A stretch of DNA of 64,000 bases, from assembly GCA_001970955.1 (NCBI GenBank), contig MPUH01000012.1, positions 1 through 64,000 on the forward strand. Reading direction: 5' to 3'. Below the pieces are notes generated by a model. It saw nothing but the letters and a program-made list of their open reading frames with translations. It ran no database searches and was not told the DNA's origin. This DNA is from Stentor coeruleus. Lineage: Eukaryota; Ciliophora; Heterotrichea; Heterotrichida; Stentoridae. Below, piece by piece: positions 1 to 9,213 of the stretch. The first letter of the stretch is position 1. Every line of letters starts with the position of its first letter. The position numbers were made by a program, and so were the translations under genes.

Positions 1-329
1 TCTAAAATCTCTTCTAATCGGACCGAATCGCTCATTCCTGATAAAAATTTTAAAACAAGTGCAGCAAGAACCTCTTCGATTATAATTGAATCTTCCAAAG
101 ACTTATTCCAAAATCTTAAACTTAATGGTTTTAAGTCTGGACTCACTCTCTCTAAAATCTTCTTTATTTTTCCACCAAATATTTTTTTGAGATCAGAAAT
201 AGAGGTAGAAAGGTCCAGCCTTTTTAGAGGTATAAGAATTTCATCTTCAATCAACTGAGCAGCATTCAATGCTGGAGTGTGCAAATTTTGAAGTTTAAAG
301 ATGCTTTGAAAATCACTTTTGGCAAACAT
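1..329 (-). CDS. Hypothetical protein, 5' part only (runs off left edge)
   Basis: Reading leftward from an ATG at 327-329 the frame stays open for 109 codons to the window edge. The peptide begins MFAKSDFQSIFKLQNLHTPA and continues as a mixed helical sequence with no motif I recognise. Codon and residue composition resemble the intact neighbours (acidic and basic residues balanced, few rare residues), which is the main support that it is real. The rest of the gene lies outside the window, so no function can be proposed. Confidence 0.6.
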   Translation of the reverse strand, partial: MFAKSDFQSIFKLQNLHTPALNAAQLIEDEILIPLKRLDLSTSISDLKKIFGGKIKKILERVSPDLKPLSLRFWNKSLEDSIIIEEVLAALVLKFLSGMSDSVRLEEIL

Positions 330-1977
330 TTTATTATAAAGAGAGAGTGGGGGCTTTTTAATTTTATGATTATTCAATATTATAAAGGTAAGATTTAAGG
401 TAACTTAAAAGTCGTGTTTATGTGAGTTTTTATATTATAAATATAAGTTGATAAATATAAAATCATCAATAAAATAAAACTTTTAAGAAATAGAATAGGA
501 AATCTAAGTTCCTTCAGATTAGAAGTTTACCACATGATCAGAACTCATAAAAATTATACAAGCATAAATAAAATTATAATATGCTTATTAAAATTAATTT
601 TGATGAGAGACATCAAAATATGATGATAGAAAAACTTAACGCAGGTAGGTAATGAAAATTACTAATTATTTAAGTAGAACCTAAAATATATATATACAGA
701 TAGTGGCTCTATAATTTCTGACCTCAAAACTAAACTATTTGTTATTAATAATGATTTTTTATATCTTTAAAGATTTCTCAAAATTGAATGAGATATAGGA
801 TAATTGGAAATATTTTTTCAATTAAAAAACAATATAAGAAAAAGTGCCGATGTATAGCTTAGTCTCCTATATATGTTGGTTAAAAAAAATGTCTCTGCAT
901 GACCAACTTATGCAGGTCTTACTCTATATAATTCATAAAGTTATATTTCCACTCCAATTGAAATAATATTTTTTAGGCTGAAGCTTCAAGTTTATAGGTC
1001 GAATATCATTTCTGCCATCCTCATCATGCTAGGTATAAATGGCAAAATAATTTATAGTATTTTTAATCAGTATCTTTTAACCTTTTAGGGTAACAGTTTT
1101 TTTCATTTTCGGTTTACTCAGTATATTTTTAAATTTCTTAATGAGAAATTATTCTCTTCTCCAGCTCTTGGTTCCATGAGTGTCCAACCTTGAAAAGTTT
1201 TTGTTGCGTAAATTTTCAGCAATTTTTCCATTGAGAAAATTATTAGGAATATATATACTCGGTGTTACGTAGAAGTCTTAACAGTATAGTAAGAGTCTCC
1301 ATCATATCAAAAAGTTTTATAAGGTTGCGGGGACAAACTAGGCTAAGGATACTAACCCTAGATGTGCTTCTGATTATGTGCGAGACGTACCTTTCCATTT
1401 AATTACAGAACCATAAATTTAAGTAGATTTTTGAGTCTGAATACATTCAAGATTTAATCTACATATCATTGCTTTTGATTTATAAAACATAAATTTAACA
1501 TTAAATTTTAGTGAATTTAAAGTCCAGTGATGAAGATTTTTATGAATGCCTTTTTCCTATTTCTAGACATTGCAATAAACCTTCCTAAAAAATAATTAAA
1601 ACTGCTATTCTCATCTTATAAAATAATTCATTATGCAAAATATCTATATTAAATAATAAACCCATTAAATCTTCTTGAAACTACAAAAAAATGTCAATTT
1701 TTATTATGCCCCTCACTATAAACTTCAATCAATTTACTCCTCTTTTTATAATTCTCGCTTATTACCTTAATTTACTTGAAAATTCATTCAATTTATTATA
1801 TTTAGGAAATCACAAGCATTTCTCTTCTTATTTCATCAATTTACAAATTATTCTCTTCACTGTCATATAACTTAAATCAAAAGCTCACTAAAATCCGTGC
1901 AAGCATCGATAGTTTAATCTAAAATATACATATTCATAGCTGATTTGAATAAACGATTTAAATAAAGTCTTAACAGA
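330..1977. other. Intergenic stretch between divergent genes; one decayed frame inside
   Basis: About 1.65 kb of AT-rich DNA separating the left-edge gene from the kinesin. It holds the decayed plus-strand frame at 889-1416, listed separately. The last 300 nt before the kinesin start are poor in G on the plus strand, as seen upstream of most plus-strand genes here. Nothing else is recognisable. Confidence 0.6.
889..1416 (+). pseudogene. Decayed protein-coding frame, family unknown
   Basis: From an ATG at 889 one plus-strand frame can be followed for 176 codons to a TAA. It carries about a dozen internal stops but keeps long protein-like stretches, especially in the second half (for example around 1180-1260 and 1300-1413). 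The longer open parts and lower AT content than the flanks suggest a dead gene rather than random sequence. No homology is recognised, so origin (host gene or mobile element) is open. Confidence 0.35.
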
Positions 1978-3936
1978 ATGGCGGATAAATCATTGACCCC
2001 TTCAAAAACCTCTTTAGCCACCACATTGTATCAAACAGATGAGAGAGACTCATTGAAAAAACCTATTAAAGTTGCCTGTAGATTTAGACCTTTAGGGCTG
2101 AATTTTGATCAAAACCAAGCACATATAGAGTTTTCACGCGACCAAAAAACACTTTCACTAAAACCAGAAGGTGATAGCACACCATATCTAAGTTTTACAT
2201 TCGACAGGATTTTTCTTCCTCAGGATTCTCAGAAACAAATATATGAAGAAATAGGAAAGCCGATAATAGACTCTGTATTTGAAGGGTTTAACGGCACTGT
2301 TCTAGCTTATGGGCAGACATCATCTGGAAAGACCCACACAATGATAGGACCAAATATTAACGATACAATACATAAAGGACTCATTCCAAGAATGATTAAA
2401 ACACTTTTTGAACAAATTAAAGAAGCTGACCCAACTTTAGAGTTCGCAGTCAAAGTGGCTTATTGCGAGATTTATTTAGAAAAAATCAGAGACCTGTTAT
2501 ATGCGGGAAAAGTGAATTTAAAAATAGCTGAGGACAAAAGTCGAGGTATATATATAAAAGACCTCAGCGATGTCTATGTGACTAGCGAAAACGAAGTTTT
2601 TTCCTTACTATCATTAGGAAATAGTCACAGAGAAGTTGGAGCGACAAACATGAATGAGGAGAGCTCTCGATCCCATGCAATATTTATGATAACTTTAAGT
2701 CAGACTAGCACAGCTGATTTATCAATAAAAACAGGAAAACTCTACTTAGTAGATTTGGCTGGATCAGAAAAACTAGCCAAATCCCTAGCAGAAGGCAAAA
2801 GGCTTGATGAAACTAAAAACATCAACAAGTCCTTATCAGCGCTAGGAAATGTTATATGTGCACTTACTAATACTAAATCTACTCATATTCCTTATAGAGA
2901 TTCAAAACTCACAAGGGTGCTTTCAGAAAGTTTAGGCGGGAACTCTAAAACATCACTTATTATTACATGCTCTTTAGCTGCTAGTAATGAAGCTGAAACT
3001 ATTAGTACACTTAGATTTGGTACTAGGGCCAAAGCTGTTAACAATAAGCCTATTGTTAATAAAGAACTATCTATTGCTGAATTAAAACTTTTGCTCGCAC
3101 AAGCTAATGAAACTATTGCTCAGAAAGATGAACAAATTAGTTGGCTCGAAGGGAAAATATGTAAAAGTGAAGGATGCGATAGAGAACAGCTTGTAGTTGA
3201 AAGGGAAAATGCTGATATAGGGAATTTGAGGAGTTTTGAGAAAGAGAAAGCACAGTATCAAAATGAGGTTATTGAAGGACTGAGAAGAGAAGTAGATGGG
3301 TATAAGGTTAAAGTGGAAATTTTAACCAGGGAAAATGAGAATTTGAATTGTAAGGTCCTGAATTTGATTGAATATTTGCATGAAGCAGAAGAAAAGGCTA
3401 TTGACCTTAATGAATACTCTGATAAACTTCAAACTAAAACAGAAGACCATGAAAAGCAAATCCTGTGCCTACTCGACACTAACAAAAACTTAGACCGTAA
3501 AATTGAAGAAATGCAAGCATATTTTAAAAGCAATTCCCTCTCTTCTAGTTCTCAGCAAAATTCTCTAATATCTTCAACTATACAAACCTCTTCTCAAGCC
3601 AAAGTATTTAGTCTAGAAAAAAACCTTGAGCAACTCACACTCATGTATCAAATCCTAGCAAACAAATATTCGACAGCGAAAACTGATTTGGGAATATATG
3701 AAAAAAAACTATTAAGAAAAAACGATAGAATTTCTCATTTGGAAAAAGCATTGAAAAAATCTATTGAGCAGGCTAATCAATATAAATACAAGCTTGAAAA
3801 TATACCTAAAGAGAAAAATGACGAGAGAAATAATATGAGTAATCATGGACTGCATCCAAAGATCAGAAAAATGATTAGGGGTGGAAGTATTGGGACTGTT
3901 AATATATTGTGTCCCTATAGCAGGAATACTGAGTAA
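1978..3936 (+). CDS. Kinesin motor protein, N-terminal motor (kinesin-1-like)
   Basis: Microtubule-based ATPase motor of 652 residues. The motor spans about residues 28-355: P-loop GQTSSGKT at 112-119, switch I SSRSHA at 229-234, switch II DLAGSE at 259-264, and the HIPYRDSKLTRVL signature at 303-315. The TSSGKTHTM form of the P-loop is typical of kinesin-1 heavy chains. Coiled coil follows (about 365-500 and 560-625) with a short basic tail, so a dimeric plus-end motor is expected. At 652 residues it is shorter than animal kinesin-1 (about 960), and no light-chain-binding region can be pointed out, so subfamily assignment is tentative. It is one uninterrupted exon, convergent with the TPR gene 89 nt downstream. 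Confidence 0.93.
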   Translation: MADKSLTPSKTSLATTLYQTDERDSLKKPIKVACRFRPLGLNFDQNQAHIEFSRDQKTLSLKPEGDSTPYLSFTFDRIFLPQDSQKQIYEEIGKPIIDSVFEGFNGTVLAYGQTSSGKTHTMIGPNINDTIHKGLIPRMIKTLFEQIKEADPTLEFAVKVAYCEIYLEKIRDLLYAGKVNLKIAEDKSRGIYIKDLSDVYVTSENEVFSLLSLGNSHREVGATNMNEESSRSHAIFMITLSQTSTADLSIKTGKLYLVDLAGSEKLAKSLAEGKRLDETKNINKSLSALGNVICALTNTKSTHIPYRDSKLTRVLSESLGGNSKTSLIITCSLAASNEAETISTLRFGTRAKAVNNKPIVNKELSIAELKLLLAQANETIAQKDEQISWLEGKICKSEGCDREQLVVERENADIGNLRSFEKEKAQYQNEVIEGLRREVDGYKVKVEILTRENENLNCKVLNLIEYLHEAEEKAIDLNEYSDKLQTKTEDHEKQILCLLDTNKNLDRKIEEMQAYFKSNSLSSSSQQNSLISSTIQTSSQAKVFSLEKNLEQLTLMYQILANKYSTAKTDLGIYEKKLLRKNDRISHLEKALKKSIEQANQYKYKLENIPKEKNDERNNMSNHGLHPKIRKMIRGGSIGTVNILCPYSRNTE

Positions 3937-4025
3937 TATAAATAATATTCTCATAACTTTTTCATGTTAAAATATGTATAATTAGTGAGAATATAATGAA
4001 TAAGAAATATTTACGTAAAAAATGA

Positions 4026-7000
4026 TTAATTATTGGGTTTATCAATTTGCTCAGAAATGTCTATTTGCATATGTATGTCTTTTTGATTAGGCTTTTCTAT
4101 TTGATCAGGTTTATCTATTTGATCAAGTTTGTCTAATTTTAGTTCGTCTTTAAGGTTTTGCTTTTCTTTGTTATTTAAAAGTCCAGTTTTTTCTAGTTCT
4201 GATTTTGCTTTTTCTGGATCAACGAGAGATAAAATATGTAAAGCTTTTATTACAACACGGATCACTTCTTTATTCTTCCTACCTCGACCACAAAGAGAGG
4301 AGTATTTGCTTATTAATGTTAGAATTTTGTCTTGATTGTTTTCCATTTTGAGTATATCGAGACAACGCTCACCAGCTTTACGCCGAAGTTTCCAAAGAAT
4401 ACCTTGTCTAGATGTTATGATATCTTCTTCTGACAACTTACACATAAGGAAATTCCCATCAATAACCTCCTGCCACATCCCAGAGAACTTAATAGCATAA
4501 TACCCGGCAAAAACATCTTCTGACTTCTTCAACTCTTCTAAAGTTTCTGGATCACTTGTATTATTATATTTTATAATATCATAAATCGCATGTGAACCTT
4601 CATTTTCAAAACCTAAGCATTGATCTTTATTCTTTAGCCTCAATATCAGCCTAATAGTGCATATTATCTCTGATTGTCCACTTGGCATCTGCTCTAATGC
4701 ACTTTTTAAGTATTTTTTATCAGCTTCTACCATCAAATAAAGCAAAATCGAAATATGCTCATTACAAAACCTAGCAATATCTAAATCAATTGACCCTGCT
4801 GCTTTTCTCATATACTTCAAAGCTAAATCATAATGCTCTATACCAGCTTGAACCGTATCCATGGTATGCAAAAGGTCAAAATACCCAAGAAGCCACTTCC
4901 AAAAGTATGCTAAACCCATAAGTTTCCAGCTTTCATAATCTAAAGGGTCTAAACATATAGCTTGGGTTAAAACTTCAGCTGCAGTTTTCAAATATTTCAT
5001 GCTTTCTTTCAAATCACTTTTCAAAGAATTCGCTATTATTTCATATCCAAATCTTTTAAAGCCTTTTTTAGCTATATCTCTAGTTAAATCAGAACAACAT
5101 CCACTATGCCCTTCGATATTTTCAGTTAAATCCTTTTCTTTTCTATTCTCCATTCGTTTGCAAGTCACGAAAAACTTAGGCTCTTTTTGATGAAGTTCAG
5201 TAAAAAACATAAGATTTTGCTGACTGCTTGGATACTCATCAATTTTGTTATAATCTATATGTAAATATGATAATATCCGTAATAACTTATTTGATGAATT
5301 AGGTACACTTGGGATTCCTGTTGGAAAATTAGCTTTACATGAGCATTTTTTAGTACCAAGACCATAAAGCCATGAATAAATTGTCTTTTGGTTTTCGCTA
5401 TTATAAAGAAAGCATGCTTTTTCAAATGCTTTACAAAGCTGGATATGGAATTTAGCATCTGTGTGTTTTTGCATTGCATTAAGTATGCTGTGAAAATCGT
5501 CAAATACTTTTGGTAAACATGATGGGTCTAGATGCTTGAATATTTTCTTAAACAAAAACGGGATTTGGGTAAAATATTTCGCACAATGACGCAAAATGTT
5601 GATACAAGACCCAATAAGCTGTGCTTTTGTTTCATTTGTTAGCATAGAATAGTTGATGTTATCTGTTAGCATAGTGAGAAATCCTTTCATATCATGATCA
5701 TTAGTTAATTTAATCCCATCTTCTAAATTATAAAGTAGTACTGCAGCATATCTATATAAACTTTTGCTTAGTATTTCATATTCCTCTGGACCAAACTGGA
5801 ATTTTCCTATGTTTTTCAATATCATTTTGATTTTACGCCAATAATACACTGGGTCATCAGCTTTATGACTATGTGCTAGGATTTTAGTAAGTCGATCTAA
5901 TAGCGCTAGGGCTGTCGATGCTAATCTTGAAGCAGTTTTAGTATCTTTATCAATTTGTAGCAGTTCATAGTCTATTTGGATATCTTTCTTCAAAATTAAG
6001 AACTCTTTTTTATTTAAAAAAGTATCACTCCACCATAAGTACAAACAATCTTCGCCTATAAGATTAAGAGCTTTGTCTAGATACATATCAGCATTGCAGA
6101 GCTGTTGGATGAAACTATCTTGCTGTTTTTCATATGTACCACGGGTTTTAAAGTAAGAAAAAGCTAGAGCTGCATAACAACGGAGGTTTAAAGATGGGTT
6201 GGATTTATAGGTTTGAATAAGATTGTTACGGATTTCTATTATTAGGTCATATTTTGATTCTTTGAGGGAGATTTCGAGGAGTGTGAGGTACTCGTCATCA
6301 AAACGCAAAAAATCCATACAGAGGTTATATATTTTCATGATTTCAGTAGAAACCTCACATGATAGTAACACTGAAGGACTTGGATTATTCTTGCATAAAA
6401 ACCTAACAATTTCATAAGCTGCTTTCCTATAATTCAACGGTACTCCAATAAACTGCATAATCTCTATCTCAAACATCGCCATAACTTTCGAGCTTTGCAC
6501 ATTACTCACAAAGACCTTTTGCACCAAAAACCCATAGCACAAACACCCAGTCATCTCTAAAACTTTAATCTTATAACCTTCAATAATCTCCCAATATTTA
6601 CACTCAGGTGGTGAATACTTATCATTTTTCTTCTTTTTCATAGTAACACTATCTCCTTTTTCAAACACATATAACTCCCCATCTTTATTAGCAGCAAGAT
6701 GCCTTATTGCCAAACAAAGATTATATAAATTCGATACTTTTTTAACTGTATTTTTGACTTCTTCTTCAATATGAGTCCATTTTACTTTGTGTAAATCATT
6801 AGGTTTTCCTTCACCATTTATCCGGAAATTGACGAATTCACGGATTTTGTGAGCTGGTTCATAATGATATGCATCTATAAGATAATTAGCAATAGCAAGG
6901 GCGTTTATGTAATCATGGGTTAATGATAGACATAATGAGTAAGAATAGAGGTATTCAGGATTTGGTAATAAAGAACTTGCTGAGTGAAAAGCATAGAGGG

Positions 7001-7268
7001 CTAAAGGAAGTCTGTTAAGAGAATATGAAATTTCACCGAATTCATGCCAAAGAGAAGGGTCTGCATTGCTGATTTCAAGTGATGTTCTGAGGACCTCAAG
7101 GAGGCTTAGTTTGATTTTTTCGGTATCTTTGAGTTCTTTGAGTTGGCTCATTTCAAGTTCCCGCTTGTATAAGTCACTGAGCTCTTTTAGCGCTACGAGT
7201 TTTTGAGCAGGACCTAAAGCTTTGTTGACTCTTTCTACTAGACGGTCTTCAGATTCGTGATCTTCCAT
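4026..7268 (-). CDS. TPR-rich protein, Cabin1/HIR3-like
   Basis: A 1080-residue helical-repeat protein. Tetratricopeptide-like pairs are clear near residues 30-150 (the motif ending LPLALYAFHSASSLLPNPEY) and again near 780-860 (LDPLDYESWKLMGLAYFWKW). This order, a TPR block at the N-terminus followed by a long helical body, resembles calcineurin-binding protein Cabin1/HIR3, a histone chaperone subunit that loads H3.3-H4 outside replication. The last 40 residues are low-complexity, made of repeated IDKP/DQI/EKPNQ units. The family call is by eye; a generic TPR scaffold is the alternative. Start is the first ATG of the frame and no introns are needed. Confidence 0.8.
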   Translation of the reverse strand: MEDHESEDRLVERVNKALGPAQKLVALKELSDLYKRELEMSQLKELKDTEKIKLSLLEVLRTSLEISNADPSLWHEFGEISYSLNRLPLALYAFHSASSLLPNPEYLYSYSLCLSLTHDYINALAIANYLIDAYHYEPAHKIREFVNFRINGEGKPNDLHKVKWTHIEEEVKNTVKKVSNLYNLCLAIRHLAANKDGELYVFEKGDSVTMKKKKNDKYSPPECKYWEIIEGYKIKVLEMTGCLCYGFLVQKVFVSNVQSSKVMAMFEIEIMQFIGVPLNYRKAAYEIVRFLCKNNPSPSVLLSCEVSTEIMKIYNLCMDFLRFDDEYLTLLEISLKESKYDLIIEIRNNLIQTYKSNPSLNLRCYAALAFSYFKTRGTYEKQQDSFIQQLCNADMYLDKALNLIGEDCLYLWWSDTFLNKKEFLILKKDIQIDYELLQIDKDTKTASRLASTALALLDRLTKILAHSHKADDPVYYWRKIKMILKNIGKFQFGPEEYEILSKSLYRYAAVLLYNLEDGIKLTNDHDMKGFLTMLTDNINYSMLTNETKAQLIGSCINILRHCAKYFTQIPFLFKKIFKHLDPSCLPKVFDDFHSILNAMQKHTDAKFHIQLCKAFEKACFLYNSENQKTIYSWLYGLGTKKCSCKANFPTGIPSVPNSSNKLLRILSYLHIDYNKIDEYPSSQQNLMFFTELHQKEPKFFVTCKRMENRKEKDLTENIEGHSGCCSDLTRDIAKKGFKRFGYEIIANSLKSDLKESMKYLKTAAEVLTQAICLDPLDYESWKLMGLAYFWKWLLGYFDLLHTMDTVQAGIEHYDLALKYMRKAAGSIDLDIARFCNEHISILLYLMVEADKKYLKSALEQMPSGQSEIICTIRLILRLKNKDQCLGFENEGSHAIYDIIKYNNTSDPETLEELKKSEDVFAGYYAIKFSGMWQEVIDGNFLMCKLSEEDIITSRQGILWKLRRKAGERCLDILKMENNQDKILTLISKYSSLCGRGRKNKEVIRVVIKALHILSLVDPEKAKSELEKTGLLNNKEKQNLKDELKLDKLDQIDKPDQIEKPNQKDIHMQIDISEQIDKPNN

Positions 7269-7450
7269 TGAAAATTATTAGAGATTTGATTACTAAAACC
7301 CCAGGCAATTTTATAACTATTTGCTAAAATATATCACAAAAGTTGAATTATCAGCAAAAAGATTCACTTTATTCAGTAATGATTATCTTATATTTCATAG
7401 CATAAATATAAAATGCCATCTCAATAGAGAAGAAGCTCAAAGAAAGTAGC

Positions 7451-8320
7451 ATGCTCTCAGTGTCAAACGTCTACAATTCTAGTAGTCAACTAGACTCTGA
7501 ATTTAACTTAATCCAAAATGATGAATAAATCAAAGAAATAATTCTTCATTTGTGATGATAAGAAAAGCATATGATATTATCATACGAGAATATCCCCAAA
7601 ACTTTCTCAAACCGTGAAAAACAGATAAAAAATGACAGTAAAAAAACTTTTTAATGATTAATCATCAATATCAATTAAATGTTTAATAAGCCAAGTTAGA
7701 ACCCCTTAAAAATAACCGGAGAAGAAATTCAAAGCAATAGAATATACGAAAGCATTTTCCCTAAAATGGAAACTGAAATCATAAGCTTTGAGCTCAGATC
7801 ATTTAATGCACATACAAATATAGACTCTATAAATAGAAACTTAGATATATACAAAAGCACTAAGATAAAAAAGTTAACACTTAATTGCAGAACATCAAAA
7901 TCATATTAGAAGGATTTTTAAACAAAAAAAGAAGTAGCTACCCAGCTAAAAGCACAATGGCAGAATCAGAAAAAACCTAAGTTTATATAAAAAAAGGATG
8001 AAAAGCTATGAACAAACTATTACAAGTTATGCTAATGTCAAATGAAAGCCTTGGATCATATTTGAAAAAATAACAGAATTAGAGTAGTAAATATCAAATG
8101 AAAGGAAAATGCATAGTCAACTAGAAGAAGAGAAAAATTTCCATGAAGAACTTTATAGTTAAATTGAAAAATATATTTTTAATTAAGTGTACAACAAGAT
8201 AGAGTTTACACTGAGCTTGAGAATATTAAAGAAGGGCTAATAAAAAATTTGAAGAAATGTAAAATTTTAAAGATGCATGCAAAAAATTATGAAAAACGAT
8301 GTAGGATACAGCATTATTGA
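7451..8320 (+). pseudogene. Decayed coiled-coil-type gene upstream of the EF-hand gene
   Basis: This gap between divergent genes contains several protein-like stretches on the plus strand in more than one frame. The best is 69 codons without a stop at 7700-7906, and the last is 43 codons at 8189-8317 ending in TGA at 8318-8320 (contains VYTELENIKEGLIKNLKK). Residues are rich in E, K, Q, S and I as in the coiled-coil neighbours. In-frame stops and frame changes separate the pieces, so it looks like a dead gene of about 290 codons. No motif names the family. Confidence 0.5.
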
Positions 8321-8430
8321 TATTTAAGAGTATTTATCAATTAAAGGTTGGCAAGTCGAAGTATATTCATAATGAAGAAAATGAGGATAATCTTTAGGAG
8401 TTTAGAATTCAGATGGAATTTATAATTTAA

Positions 8431-8889
8431 ATGGAAAAAAAAATTTTAGATGATGATGAGATGCAGGACTTGCGTGATGTTATAGCGATATATGGGAATC
8501 AAGCTGCTGAAAACATACCTAAAGATAGTCTTGGATCTGCACTAAGAGCCTTGAAGCTTAACCCGCTTCAAAGAGAAATCGACGATTTTATCATAACTTT
8601 CGACAAAGAAGGCACTGGAGTTTTAACATTAGAGCAATTAGCGATTATTTATAGTAGGAAAAAGAAAGACTCAGACACTTTAGACCAGCTCCTAGCTGCA
8701 TTTAGATTATTAGACAGAGAAGGCTCAGGAATGATTGGTGTCCCAGAATTTAGATATTATATGTGCAGAATGGGAGAACTAATGCCTGAACCTGATGTAG
8801 ACGATATGATTAAAGTTGCTGATGCTGATAATACTGGCAAAATAAATATAGAAAAATTCGGAAAGTACTTGATGGGCATAAAAGATTAA
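8431..8889 (+). CDS. Calmodulin-superfamily EF-hand protein
   Basis: 152 residues, the usual calmodulin or myosin-light-chain size. Four EF-hand units can be placed. The first (about 25-50) lacks recognisable calcium ligands. The second has a loop starting DKEGTG and the fourth a loop starting DADNTG, but both lack Glu at loop position 12. The third (DREGSG ending in PE) keeps D, E, S and E and is the best calcium site. The linker RKKKDSDT matches the calmodulin central linker. I therefore read it as a calmodulin-like or essential-light-chain-like protein with reduced calcium binding, perhaps a fixed subunit of a motor or IQ-containing protein. Centrin is less likely because there is no basic N-terminal tail. 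Confidence 0.85.
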   Translation: MEKKILDDDEMQDLRDVIAIYGNQAAENIPKDSLGSALRALKLNPLQREIDDFIITFDKEGTGVLTLEQLAIIYSRKKKDSDTLDQLLAAFRLLDREGSGMIGVPEFRYYMCRMGELMPEPDVDDMIKVADADNTGKINIEKFGKYLMGIKD

Positions 8890-9213
8890 GATAAGTTAGG
8901 AATATTAAGCTTTTAATTGAGGAATATATATTGCATCCAATAAAAGCTATAGATCATGATGAGAGAAAACTAAGTTGTTTAGATATGTTATTATAAGGAT
9001 AATAAAGTAAGCAGTATTGCTCAAAAATATTAAAAGCATAAAAAATAAGCCTTTAATATAAAATTATAAGTGCTAACCTTTAAAATCAAACAAAATAAAT
9101 AAAAATTAAACTATTATTTAATGCGTATTTTGCATAACCCAATATTCAACTACAAAATTTCTACCTTTCATTAAAAATTATTCATAATTTAAATCTCCCA
9201 TTTAATATTAATA
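8890..9213. other. Short intergenic stretch between convergent genes
   Basis: 324 nt of AT-rich sequence between the stop codons of the EF-hand gene and the minus-strand coiled-coil gene. I see no reading frame, repeat or RNA signature. Confidence 0.6.

Noticed and set aside
8638-8680. Possible 15-nt intron GTAGGAAAAAGAAAG in the EF-hand gene
   Set aside because: It ends AAG rather than TAG, and the residues it encodes align with the calmodulin linker RKMKDTDS, so it is coding.
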